From assembly GCF_005047655.1 (NCBI RefSeq), contig NZ_SUKF01000001.1, positions 236,745 to 300,744 of the forward strand: a DNA stretch of 64,000 nt, read 5' to 3'. The translations under genes were made by a program, and so were the position numbers. Every line of letters begins with the position of its first letter. The first letter of the stretch is position 1. Shown one piece after another: positions 9,034 to 17,369 of the stretch. Source of the stretch: Sinimarinibacterium arenosum (GTDB taxonomy: Bacteria; Pseudomonadota; Gammaproteobacteria; Nevskiales; Nevskiaceae). Below the pieces are notes generated by a model. It was not told the origin of the DNA and did not search any database. It worked only from the letters and a program-made list of their open reading frames with translations.

Positions 9034-10289
9034 TCCCCGGAGAGCAGGTAACGCAGCTGCAGGCGGCTGCGCAGTTGCATGGCGCAGAGGTCGATACGCA
9101 TCAGCGCTATGTCGAGCTGGCCGCGCCGCGCTGTCAGCACTGCATCGATATCCCCGCTGCCACTGCGGTAGGCCGCCAGAGCGCTGTCGCTGCGTGCCTG
9201 TGCCGCTGGAATCAGCTGGGCGTCATAGTCGGCAAGACGGTCGCGGGCGGCGTTCCAGTCGGCGTAGGCGCTGCGCAGCTGGCGCTGCAAGTCACGCTGG
9301 AGATCGTCGACCCGATCTTCGGCAGCGATCTCGTCGGCGCGCGCGGCCGCAAGCGCGGGATCCTGCCGGTTGCGGGTGAATAGCGGCAGATCAATGCCGA
9401 ATTGCAGCGACACCATGTCGTCATACGGGCGCCGGTAGCCATACATGGCTTCAACGCGCCAATCCGGTCGATATGCGGCTTGTGCCAAGGCGACGTCAGC
9501 ACTCGCGGTTCGGGTATCGCTACGGCTCTGCAGCACTGCGGGATGGCGATCGACTGCGTGCAATGCTGTATCAAGAGACGGGGGATCTGGGAGCTCAGGG
9601 AGCTGGCCGATGTCGACCGCTTCGGCATCGTCGCCGATCCACCGGGCGAGTTGCGCCCGCGCATCCTCCAGCTGCTGGCGCAGCTGATGCTGACGGTCAC
9701 GCAACAGGCCCCACTCGATCTGCGCCGTATGCACGGCGCTCTGGCGCAGGCGATCGCTGCGATAGCCGATGGTGCTGGCCTCGAGCTGACGTTGTGCTTC
9801 TTCCAGCTGAGCGTCCAGCACGCTGCGAGCCTGCGTGGCCTGCCACAGTGCGGTCCAGGCCAGTCCAGTGTCGCGCGTCACACGCAGGCGCGTCAGCTCC
9901 AGCGCGGCGGTGGCCGCGCCAACGCGCGCCGATGCGCGCTGGGCTTGCTGCTGACGCTTGGCCCGATTGGGGAATTCCTGCATCAGACCGGCCGTGGTCA
10001 TGCTCATGCGTTCGGCGTCGCTGGCGAACGGATCGGGTTGATCCACCGAGACGTTGTTGAAGCCGAACTGCAGTTTGGGGTCGGGCAGCTGACCTGCAGC
10101 CTTGGCGCGTTCTCGCGCAGCCTGCTGCTGTGCTGCCGCTGCTGCGAGCATGGGTTGCTGGCTGCTGGCCAGCTCGATTGCCCGCTCCAGCGTCAGTGCA
10201 GCGTCACCGGCATGCGCCGCTGACGCAAACCCGAATAGGATCAAACTCGTCCACGCGACGAGCGCGTGGATCAATCGCGGAGTGCGCAT
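9030..10289 (-). CDS. cusC: Outer-membrane efflux channel CusC (TolC family)
   Basis: The protein is about 419 residues, with a Sec signal peptide (MRTPRLIHALVAWTSLILFG, ending AAHA) and no lipobox cysteine. Two outer-membrane efflux protein repeats follow, heavy in Ala/Gln/Arg coiled helices. ATG 10289 is preferred to the longer frame from 10319 because AGGAGGAGGCC lies directly upstream and the signal peptide starts there. It supplies the outer-membrane exit duct for the CusBA pump. First of the three coupled cus genes, it starts 53 bases after the CopL-like gene. Confidence 0.92.
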   Translation of the reverse strand: MRTPRLIHALVAWTSLILFGFASAAHAGDAALTLERAIELASSQQPMLAAAAAQQQAARERAKAAGQLPDPKLQFGFNNVSVDQPDPFASDAERMSMTTAGLMQEFPNRAKRQQQAQRASARVGAATAALELTRLRVTRDTGLAWTALWQATQARSVLDAQLEEAQRQLEASTIGYRSDRLRQSAVHTAQIEWGLLRDRQHQLRQQLEDARAQLARWIGDDAEAVDIGQLPELPDPPSLDTALHAVDRHPAVLQSRSDTRTASADVALAQAAYRPDWRVEAMYGYRRPYDDMVSLQFGIDLPLFTRNRQDPALAAARADEIAAEDRVDDLQRDLQRQLRSAYADWNAARDRLADYDAQLIPAAQARSDSALAAYRSGSGDIDAVLTARRGQLDIALMRIDLCAMQLRSRLQLRYLLSGE

Positions 10290-10342
10290 GGCCTCCTCCT
10301 GAAGGAATGACGAACGCACGCATCAGGCGTGCGACGAAACCA

Positions 10343-10744
10343 TCAAAGGAGGCGCGGACTGGGCGGTCGGATCAGGGCGCGTGCAAATGCCGGCAACAGG
10401 CCGGTATCCAGCACGTCCGGAGTGGCGTGCTCGCCGGCAGGCACGCCCAATCTTGCCAGCGTGACCGGCAGCGCGACGCCGGCGATGCACCCGGCGTCGC
10501 AGTGGCACTTCTGTGTCTTGCCGCAGCACGGCATGGAGACGGTCTTCGTCGCCGGCGCGGCCTGATGCGATAGTTGATGGTGATGACACGGCATCGCACT
10601 CGAGGCCGAGGTCATGGTGATCGCGTGCGTCTGATGCGCGTGCCCGGCACACTTGGTTGCCAGTACCTGCGGCGTTGCCCACGCGACTGCCTGACCCTGC
10701 GTGAGCAGGGTCAGCAACAGCAGCAGGGTCGATATCACGCGCAT
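10343..10744 (-). CDS. Small exported His/Cys-rich metal-binding protein, CopL-like
   Basis: The 133-residue protein has an N-terminal signal peptide (MRVISTLLLLLTLLTQGQAV) and a middle crowded with possible Cu ligands: C and H in TKCAGHAHQTHAITM, MPCHHHQLSH and MPCCGKTQKCHCDAGC. It sits directly upstream of cusCBA on the same strand. Its composition and context match the CopL/DUF2946-like proteins that lead copper-resistance operons in xanthomonads and relatives, where CopL affects copper-induced expression. Binding of copper in the periplasm is inferred. Family membership rests on composition and context only, as no long conserved block is available to me. Confidence 0.55.
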   Translation of the reverse strand: MRVISTLLLLLTLLTQGQAVAWATPQVLATKCAGHAHQTHAITMTSASSAMPCHHHQLSHQAAPATKTVSMPCCGKTQKCHCDAGCIAGVALPVTLARLGVPAGEHATPDVLDTGLLPAFARALIRPPSPRLL

Positions 10745-10778
10745 GGGACGATGATAGACCGATTGCGCACTGAACGGT

Positions 10779-13187
10779 TCACTCGCTCAGCGTGTAGTGC
10801 TCGATCTGGTCCGCCTGGATCTGTGCCGGCGTGAATGGCAGGCGCTTCCAGCGCTTGGCCGAGTATTCACGGGTGTAATCGTCAAAATGCGGGTTGGCCG
10901 GGTCGGTGGACTCCGAATAGGTCACGAAGGCCCAGGCAGCAACCCCGTCGGTGTCCCAGGTCACGCTCTGGATATAGCTGTTGCCGTATTCGACTTCATA
11001 TCCGTCAGACGATAACGGCTGCGAGTCGGCGATCGTGAATGCACCTTCATAGAACTGGCCGCCGAAGATCGGGATGTCGTTCATGATGCAGCACGGATGC
11101 TGAATCTGGCCCAGCGGCGCGTCGAACGCGAATCCCGAGGCCTTGACCGCAGCGACGCCAGCGCTGAACGCGGTGGCGACGGCGTTGGCGCCAGCGTCCA
11201 GATCGCGCGGAGTATTGACCGGATCGGCGACGTCGAACGGGACGCGCCAGTAGCTGCCGCCGCGGTCGTCACTGTTGAGCGCGTACCAGAACTCACGCCA
11301 GACGTGCGCGCCGATCGAATCCAGATTGGCGGTGCCGTCCCACTGCGCCAGCGCGGCGCAGGCAGCGGCCTCGTCGCCCGTAGCGGACGGACAGATTTCG
11401 TTTAGAACATTTGAGAGCCCCAGTTCGGCGGTGCGCACCTGTGCCGACAGGCCGATCTGCTGCAGCAGCGGGATCGTGAAGCCAGTCCCGCCGAGGCCGT
11501 CGCTGCCGTCGAGACGGCGCTGCACCTGCACGATCGACTGCCGCGTGCGGAAGCTGCGTTCGGTGCCCTCGTCACCGATGATGCGGGCGTAGCCGGTGAT
11601 GGGCTGGTCCGGATGCGTCAGCCAGTAGGAGTCATTGTTGTTGGCGACCCAGTCATCGCGTTGCAGGGTCGGAAGGTGCGACGGCCCGAAGATCCCCGGC
11701 ACCGGCGCATCCGCATCGGTATCCCATTCGCAGGCACTGCGCGAACCATCCAGCACCGGCAGACCCGGCACCAGCTGACCGATCACGGTGTTGATCGGGA
11801 TCGCGCCGCAGGTCAGGACCTTGTCGTCGGATACGTTCGGTACAACGCTGACGTCACCGTAATAGGCTTTGCCGCCGGGGCCGGTTGCAACGGTATTGAC
11901 CCAGGGAATGCCGAGCACTTCGGCATGCAGACGAATGAACTCGTCCAGCGAGGTGGCCATGTTCCATTTCGCGAACTGGTTGATCAGCCGATCGTTCTCG
12001 GCGTTGGCATCGCGCAGTGTGTAGGCCTTCGCTGGAGTCCAGCCGAGCACCGGAATGCCCGAGGCTTCGAGCACCAGCATCGGACCAAAGTGCGAGCGAT
12101 ACAGCGTGCGTGATTCTTCACTCAGCGAGCCGTTGCTCTCCTTGATCTGAATCGTGATCGGCACCGCCTGCATGTCCCGGATCTCATTGCCGTAGATGTA
12201 CTGGTGGGGATTCAGCGGGTTCAGCGTCAGTTCGTACAGCGTGAAGCGGTACGCTGTGGAGACGGTGTGACTCCAGGCGAAGTGGTCGTTGAAGCCGATC
12301 AGCGCCGCTGGCACGCCGTAGAGGGACGCGCCCATGATGTTGAATCCGTCGGAAAGGGTCAGGTGCGCCAGATACAGGCGCTCGGTTCCGGTCCACGGAA
12401 AATGCGGGTTGCCCCAGAGCATGCTGGAGCCGTCCTGCGTCGCATCCTTGGACAGCGCATACATGTTGCTGCCGAAGCGCTTGCCGCGCAGATCGGTGAA
12501 ATATTTCAGTGGGCCGGGGTCGGCGCGCAGCGCGGCCGCTTTCTGTGCGTCCGTCGGCTCGGACGACTTGGCCACATTCAGCAGCGGCTGCGCATTGGCG
12601 ATCTCGTTGATGAACACCGACGAACTGGCGATCAGCGCCAGCCGCAGATAGCGGCGATACAGATCGTCGTCGTCGATCTCGAAAAGCCAGTCGGCGTCGC
12701 GGCAGGCGGCATGCCGCCCCGCGTGTTCGCCGGCCTTGAGCTCACGGATGTAGCGGTTGTAGCCGCTGACGAAACCGTGGGTCACCAGCTTGAATTCCGG
12801 CAGCGTGTTGGCACGGGTCGGGGCCACCGCTTCCTCGCTGGCGGCCATGCGCCAGAAGAAGTCGCTGTCGACGTTGTTGGCGGTGACGCCGTTGGGCACG
12901 ATCGTGTAGCTGCCGTCGCGACCGAAGTAGCGTGCACGCAGGCCGCGAATCGTCACCAGATCCTCCTGCAGCACGCACAGGTTGTCTTCGGCAAAAGCGT
13001 AACCGTAGCCGTAGCCGAGACTGCCGAAGTCGTTGGCCTGGATATGCGGGATGCCCAGCGTCGTGCGGGTCACTGTTGCCGAGAACTGCGCTCCGGGCTG
13101 AGCCGTGGCAGCTGGTGCTTCGGAATTGCCGCAGCCTTGAATGCCCAGCGCAAATGCCACCACTGCCGCCAGTCTTGCGATCCCCAT
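10779..13187 (-). CDS. Penicillin-acylase family Ntn hydrolase, aculeacin A/AHL acylase type, lipoprotein
   Basis: The 802-residue precursor begins with a lipoprotein-like signal (GIQGCGNS) and a ribosome-binding site AGGAGGAG. Ntn-hydrolase features are clear: an alpha-chain segment (IPHIQANDFGSLGYGYGYAF, about 46-65), a spacer, and the autoprocessing site FG-S240-NMYALS where the beta chain would begin at Ser240. Downstream, NPHFPWTGTERLYLAHLTLS and FAWSHTVSTAYRFTLYEL match the aculeacin A acylase/PvdQ/QuiP branch, whose members deacylate lipopeptides, pyoverdine precursors or acyl-homoserine lactones. Two heterodimer chains in the periplasm or outer membrane are expected. The substrate is unknown. 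It may head the copper-efflux transcript (34-base gap), though a functional link is not evident. Confidence 0.88.
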   Translation of the reverse strand: MGIARLAAVVAFALGIQGCGNSEAPAATAQPGAQFSATVTRTTLGIPHIQANDFGSLGYGYGYAFAEDNLCVLQEDLVTIRGLRARYFGRDGSYTIVPNGVTANNVDSDFFWRMAASEEAVAPTRANTLPEFKLVTHGFVSGYNRYIRELKAGEHAGRHAACRDADWLFEIDDDDLYRRYLRLALIASSSVFINEIANAQPLLNVAKSSEPTDAQKAAALRADPGPLKYFTDLRGKRFGSNMYALSKDATQDGSSMLWGNPHFPWTGTERLYLAHLTLSDGFNIMGASLYGVPAALIGFNDHFAWSHTVSTAYRFTLYELTLNPLNPHQYIYGNEIRDMQAVPITIQIKESNGSLSEESRTLYRSHFGPMLVLEASGIPVLGWTPAKAYTLRDANAENDRLINQFAKWNMATSLDEFIRLHAEVLGIPWVNTVATGPGGKAYYGDVSVVPNVSDDKVLTCGAIPINTVIGQLVPGLPVLDGSRSACEWDTDADAPVPGIFGPSHLPTLQRDDWVANNNDSYWLTHPDQPITGYARIIGDEGTERSFRTRQSIVQVQRRLDGSDGLGGTGFTIPLLQQIGLSAQVRTAELGLSNVLNEICPSATGDEAAACAALAQWDGTANLDSIGAHVWREFWYALNSDDRGGSYWRVPFDVADPVNTPRDLDAGANAVATAFSAGVAAVKASGFAFDAPLGQIQHPCCIMNDIPIFGGQFYEGAFTIADSQPLSSDGYEVEYGNSYIQSVTWDTDGVAAWAFVTYSESTDPANPHFDDYTREYSAKRWKRLPFTPAQIQADQIEHYTLSE

Positions 13188-13471
13188 GCTCTCCTCCTGT
13201 CGTTATGTACTGCTCGGCCACCAGCGGATCGTGCCGCTGGTGGCTCTCCACTATATCGCGACCGCGGGATGCGTCGTGAGAAGCGGCGGCCTGTGTGCGT
13301 GGGTCGCAAGGGGGTAATCCACCAGGGTCGACGACATCGGCAGCCGCCTGCGTGGGAGTATTTACTACTGGTGTGCGACGCAGGCTGCCGTTACCGTTAT
13401 ACGACCAGCACGCTCATTGTTGCTGCCAGCATGATCGGTTGCCGCGTCGACGGCTCCGGGGGGAATGACAG

Positions 13472-16447
13472 ATGAACAGTTCAATGCTCGTGCGCGCGCT
13501 CGCCGTCACGATTCTTGCCGTGTTGCTGGGCGCCTGCGGCAGCAGTTCGCCGGTTGGCGCGGTTCCGAGCAGTGGCGGCGGTGATGCCCAGGTCAAGACC
13601 TATCGCATCTGTCCGGGGCCCAACGCCCAGACCGAAGCGATTCTGGCGTTCTTCGATGCCCATGAAGGCGACACCATCGAATTCTGCGAAGGCGAATTCG
13701 ATTTCACCGTTGGCCTGATCATGTTCGGCAAGAAGGGCATCACGATCAAGGGCGCCGGCAAGGACAAGACCCATCTGCGCTTCAAGCAGAGTTCCGATCA
13801 GGATGGTTTCAACCTGAACCAGATGACCGGCGTCACCGTCGAGGGCCTGACGATCTATGACGCGCCGGGTAACGGACTGCGCGTGTTCCGCTCGGACTAC
13901 ATCACGATCCGTGACGTGCGTGTCGGATGGACCATTTCCGATCCGCATGCCGACGAGGTCTACGGCATCGGCACCTATAATGCTGATCCGAGCACCTGGA
14001 GCAAGAACGGCGCGTACGCGTTCTATCCGGTGATCTGTCATCAGGTCCTGATCGAGGATTCAATCTCGGTCGGATCATCCGACGCTGGCGTCTATGTCGG
14101 GCAGTCGTCAGACATTCTCGTGCGGCGCACCGAGGCGTTCCACAACGTTGCCGGCTTCGAGTTCGAGAACACTTATCGCGCCGAGTTCGTCGACAACTAT
14201 GCGCACGACAACGTTGGCGGCTTCCTGATCTTCGATCTGCCCGGTCGCGTGCAGTTCGGCGAGAAGAACCTCGTTCATCGCAACCGCTCGTATCACAACA
14301 ACATCCCGCAGTTCGCCCCGCGCGGAGCGATCGTCGCCTATGTGCCGTCCGGTACCGGCGCGCTGGTACTGGCGTCCGACCAGCTGGAGTTCTACGACAA
14401 CGACATCCAGGACAACAACACGACCGGCCTGGTCATCGTGAACTACGGCCTGGCCGACGCCAACCAGTCGCAGAAGCGCTATGACTTCTATCCGGAAGGC
14501 ATGCACATCTACAACAACACCTTCACCAACAACGGCACGCAGCCGCAGCTGCCTGACCCTGAGCGCAGCAGCTGCACTGGACCGGGCGGGCTGCCCGGGC
14601 CCGGCGACGATCCGCTGTGCCTGACCGACAACGCCGGCCTGCTGGTGACGATCATCCAGCTGAAGAATCTGGGCAAGTCCGCGCAGATCATCTGGGACGG
14701 TGCGGTGGACAGCCCCAACGACTGCACCTCGTTCCCGGTCGATGCCGACGGTATTCCGCTGAACCAGCCGAATCCGAACGAAACGCGCGCGCAGCGTTAC
14801 GAGGCGCGCATGGACGAACGCGGTCGGCCGAACCTGTACCAGTTCGATCCGGAACCGGAGTGCAAGTACAACGCGTGGAAGTTCAATGACCAGGGCGAAC
14901 TGAAGCGGCCGCAGAATGGCATGTGCATCGAGAACAACACCTTCAACAAGACCACGCCGCTGGCCCTGCTGGTCGACGATTACGCCAACATCCACTTTGC
15001 GACGGCCGATCCCACGGCGGAGGGCAATCTGGCACTGGCGACACATGACATTCCGACCGATTGTCCGATTGTTGAACCGGCGTTGCTGCCGCAGTTCAAT
15101 CCGGTGATCGAAACCTACGTGCCGAATCCGGCGAACGATCCGCGTCCGAGTGATGCGGAGCTGTCGGCGGTCTGCGATGGCGGCACGCCGGGCCAGGTGA
15201 ACTATGCGGCGCTGGCCCGATACAACTGTCCGCGGCTGGATCAGTATCACCTGTTCGCCGATGCGGAAGATCCGACGAAGAATCCGAACGGCTTCGGGGT
15301 ACCGTTTGATCTGAATACGATTCTGTTCTCCGACTATGCGAGCAAGTCGCGCTTCCTGTTCCTGCCGCCGGATGCCAGCGGCAAGCCGCAGAAGGCGACG
15401 TACCAGGATCACGAGCACTGCGAAACGCTCAACGTCTACAACTGCTACACCGCAACCTTGGCGTTCCCGGTCGGGACGGTTCTGGCGAAGAACTTCGCGT
15501 TCCAGACGGGCGATACGCTGGATGTGATCGAGACACGGCTGTTGATCAAGCGGCAGAAGGCCGATGGTTCGATTGCATGGGTCGGCTTCGCCTATGAGTG
15601 GGCCACCGATGCCAACGGCAAGCGTGTCGCCAATCTGCGTCTGGAAGGCAGTACGCATAGCGTCAGCTGGGACTATGACGACCCGGATCCGGAAGCGGTC
15701 GATGCCCAGGGCAATCACCCGCATTACACCGGTGCAACCGATCACTATGCGGTCCCCAGTGCCGCGGCGTGTCTGCTGTGCCACGGCGGCGACGATCGGG
15801 AAGCCGGTACCGCGCCGATCGGGCCGAAGGTGCGCAACCTGAACAAGGACCACGACTACGCCGATGTCGGCACGATGAACCAGCTGGCCTATCTGCAGTC
15901 GCGCGGCATGCTGGATCTGCCCGCCGGCACCGTGCCGGACCAGCTGGAGCGCATGGTCAAATGGAATGTTCCCGGTAGTGGTGGCGACACTCCGAATTCC
16001 GCGGTCGACATCCACAAGCGCGCACGCGCGTTCCTGGAGGTCAATTGCATGCACTGCCACAACCCGGCGGGTGGCGCGCAGAACTCGGGCCTGCGACTGG
16101 ATGCGTTTGCCGAGCCGATGGACCAGGGTCATGGCATCTGCAAGCCGCCGATCGCCGCGGGTCGCGGTGCCGACGCCGGCGATTACGACATCCAGCCGGG
16201 TGATGCGGGCGTCTCGATTCTGATCAACCGCGTGGCATCGACCGAGGCCGGGATCAAGATGCCGCCGATCGCCCGGAGCGTGATGGAAACGGAGGCTGTC
16301 AGTCTGTTTACGGACTGGATCGACAACCATGTCGCTGATTTTGCGGATGCGGATGCCAACAGCTGCGGCAGTGGCGGCGGGTTCCTGCCGATTCCGCTGA
16401 TGGCGCCGGTCGCGCCGACCGAGGCCGAACTGGCGCCGTGGGGTTGA
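13472..16447 (+). CDS. Fusion of a parallel beta-helix protein and a dihaem c-type cytochrome domain, lipoprotein
   Basis: The 991-residue protein starts with a lipoprotein signal (LLGACGSS). Residues about 40-530 form a right-handed parallel beta-helix with repeats such as VTVEGLTIYDAPGNGLRVFR and ILVRRTEAFHNVAGFEFENT, as in TIGR03805. Residues about 590-970 match the TIGR03806/SO2930-type domain, with two haem motifs, CLLCH at 767-771 and CMHCH at 859-863. From memory, TIGR03805 and TIGR03806 are normally separate adjacent genes; here one uninterrupted frame joins them. The function of both families is unknown; an extracytoplasmic electron-transfer or polymer-binding role is a guess. It is followed by a strong terminator, so it is a single-gene unit divergent from the acylase. 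Confidence 0.85.
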   Translation: MNSSMLVRALAVTILAVLLGACGSSSPVGAVPSSGGGDAQVKTYRICPGPNAQTEAILAFFDAHEGDTIEFCEGEFDFTVGLIMFGKKGITIKGAGKDKTHLRFKQSSDQDGFNLNQMTGVTVEGLTIYDAPGNGLRVFRSDYITIRDVRVGWTISDPHADEVYGIGTYNADPSTWSKNGAYAFYPVICHQVLIEDSISVGSSDAGVYVGQSSDILVRRTEAFHNVAGFEFENTYRAEFVDNYAHDNVGGFLIFDLPGRVQFGEKNLVHRNRSYHNNIPQFAPRGAIVAYVPSGTGALVLASDQLEFYDNDIQDNNTTGLVIVNYGLADANQSQKRYDFYPEGMHIYNNTFTNNGTQPQLPDPERSSCTGPGGLPGPGDDPLCLTDNAGLLVTIIQLKNLGKSAQIIWDGAVDSPNDCTSFPVDADGIPLNQPNPNETRAQRYEARMDERGRPNLYQFDPEPECKYNAWKFNDQGELKRPQNGMCIENNTFNKTTPLALLVDDYANIHFATADPTAEGNLALATHDIPTDCPIVEPALLPQFNPVIETYVPNPANDPRPSDAELSAVCDGGTPGQVNYAALARYNCPRLDQYHLFADAEDPTKNPNGFGVPFDLNTILFSDYASKSRFLFLPPDASGKPQKATYQDHEHCETLNVYNCYTATLAFPVGTVLAKNFAFQTGDTLDVIETRLLIKRQKADGSIAWVGFAYEWATDANGKRVANLRLEGSTHSVSWDYDDPDPEAVDAQGNHPHYTGATDHYAVPSAAACLLCHGGDDREAGTAPIGPKVRNLNKDHDYADVGTMNQLAYLQSRGMLDLPAGTVPDQLERMVKWNVPGSGGDTPNSAVDIHKRARAFLEVNCMHCHNPAGGAQNSGLRLDAFAEPMDQGHGICKPPIAAGRGADAGDYDIQPGDAGVSILINRVASTEAGIKMPPIARSVMETEAVSLFTDWIDNHVADFADADANSCGSGGGFLPIPLMAPVAPTEAELAPWG

Positions 16448-16480
16448 GTTGATACAGATAAGATTCTGATTTTCTGAGTC

Positions 16481-16524
16481 ATTGGCCCATGTCGTGTGCG
16501 CACGACAGGGGCCAATTGTTTTTT
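16481..16524 (+). terminator. Rho-independent terminator after the beta-helix/cytochrome gene
   Basis: ATTGGCC pairs with GGCCAAT and GTCGTG with CACGAC around a TGCG tetraloop, followed at once by TGTTTTTT. It lies 33 bases past the stop codon and separates this gene from the TetR-RND operon. Confidence 0.85.
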
Positions 16525-16580
16525 GGTTGGCGGAAAAAGCTGACACGCCTCCGGGAAACCTCTCAGTCACAAAATGAACG

Positions 16581-16609
16581 TTGACTGAAAATTGAATCCG
16601 ATTCAAAAT
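16581..16609 (+). promoter_or_regulatory. Promoter with palindromic operator for the TetR-RND operon
   Basis: A consensus-like -35 (TTGACT, 16581-16586) and -10 (CAAAAT, 16604-16609) are 17 bases apart. A perfect 15-bp palindrome, TTGAATC-C-GATTCAA (16592-16606), fills the spacer and touches the -10 box, which is the expected site for autorepression by the adjacent TetR protein. The predicted transcript starts near 16616, some 25 bases before the proposed GTG. Confidence 0.65.
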
Positions 16610-16640
16610 CCGCGTCCGCTTGCTCCAGAGGCGCCGCCCG

Positions 16641-17369
16641 GTGGGCACCAAGGAACGCCGTCAACGTCAATTCGCCGAGCGAGAGCAACTGTTTCTCGAT
16701 ACGGCGCGCGAACTGATTCGCGAAAACGGTCTGCTGAGCCTGCAGATGTCGCGGGTCGCCGAAAAGGGTGAATACGCGGTCGGGACTCTGTATCAGCACT
16801 TCGCCAGCAAGGAAGATTTGCTGCTGGCGCTGACCACGGCCAGCTCGCATGAGCATCTGGCCTTGTTCGAGCGGGTGGCTCGCTGGAACGCGAGCCCGCG
16901 GGATCGCATGTTCGCGATCGGTGTTGCCGACAAGATTTTCGTGCAGCGCAATCCTGAACACTTCCGGATTGCCCAGTACGCGCTGTGTGAAGTGGTCTGG
17001 CGTGCCGCGTCACCCGAACGCCGGCAGGAATTGATCGATGCCGGCGATCCGATTGCCGACATTGTTGTTGGCATTGTTAATGCAGCTGTTGCCGCCGGCG
17101 ATCTGGACCTGAACGGCATGAGTCCTGAGCAGCTAACGATCGGCACCTGGGCGCTGGTCAATGGCACGCACAATCTGGTTCACGCCGAAGGCGTGCTGGA
17201 AGACTTCGATGTGCGAGAGCCGTACCGGCTGATGTGCCGTCATTTGCAACTGCTATTGAACGGCTATGGGTGGCGGCCGTTGGCTGATCCTGCAGATGAC
17301 CAGGCTTTGGATAAATTGATTGATCGAATCAAGGACGAGGTATTCCATGATCTGTGCTGCGAAAAGTAG
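16641..17369 (+). CDS. TetR-family transcriptional repressor of the RND operon
   Basis: The protein is about 242 residues. The N-terminal helix-turn-helix reads through SLQMSRVAEKGEYAVGTLYQHFASKEDLLLAL, the classic TetR recognition helix followed by Tyr-x-His-Phe. The C-terminal ligand domain is unassigned. GTG 16641 is preferred: AGAGG lies about 11 bases upstream and the promoter at 16581-16609 leaves room for a leader. A TTG at 16620 would add seven residues and lacks a ribosome-binding site. The gene overlaps the TolC-family gene by 23 bases. It presumably represses its own operon, with release by a pump substrate, as is known for AcrR, MtrR and similar regulators. Confidence 0.85.
   Translation: MGTKERRQRQFAEREQLFLDTARELIRENGLLSLQMSRVAEKGEYAVGTLYQHFASKEDLLLALTTASSHEHLALFERVARWNASPRDRMFAIGVADKIFVQRNPEHFRIAQYALCEVVWRAASPERRQELIDAGDPIADIVVGIVNAAVAAGDLDLNGMSPEQLTIGTWALVNGTHNLVHAEGVLEDFDVREPYRLMCRHLQLLLNGYGWRPLADPADDQALDKLIDRIKDEVFHDLCCEK

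Noticed and set aside
14108-16651. 847-residue minus-strand open frame under the beta-helix/cytochrome gene
   Set aside because: Arg/Val/Gln-rich, without domains or ribosome-binding site; the plus strand has clear beta-helix repeats and haem motifs.
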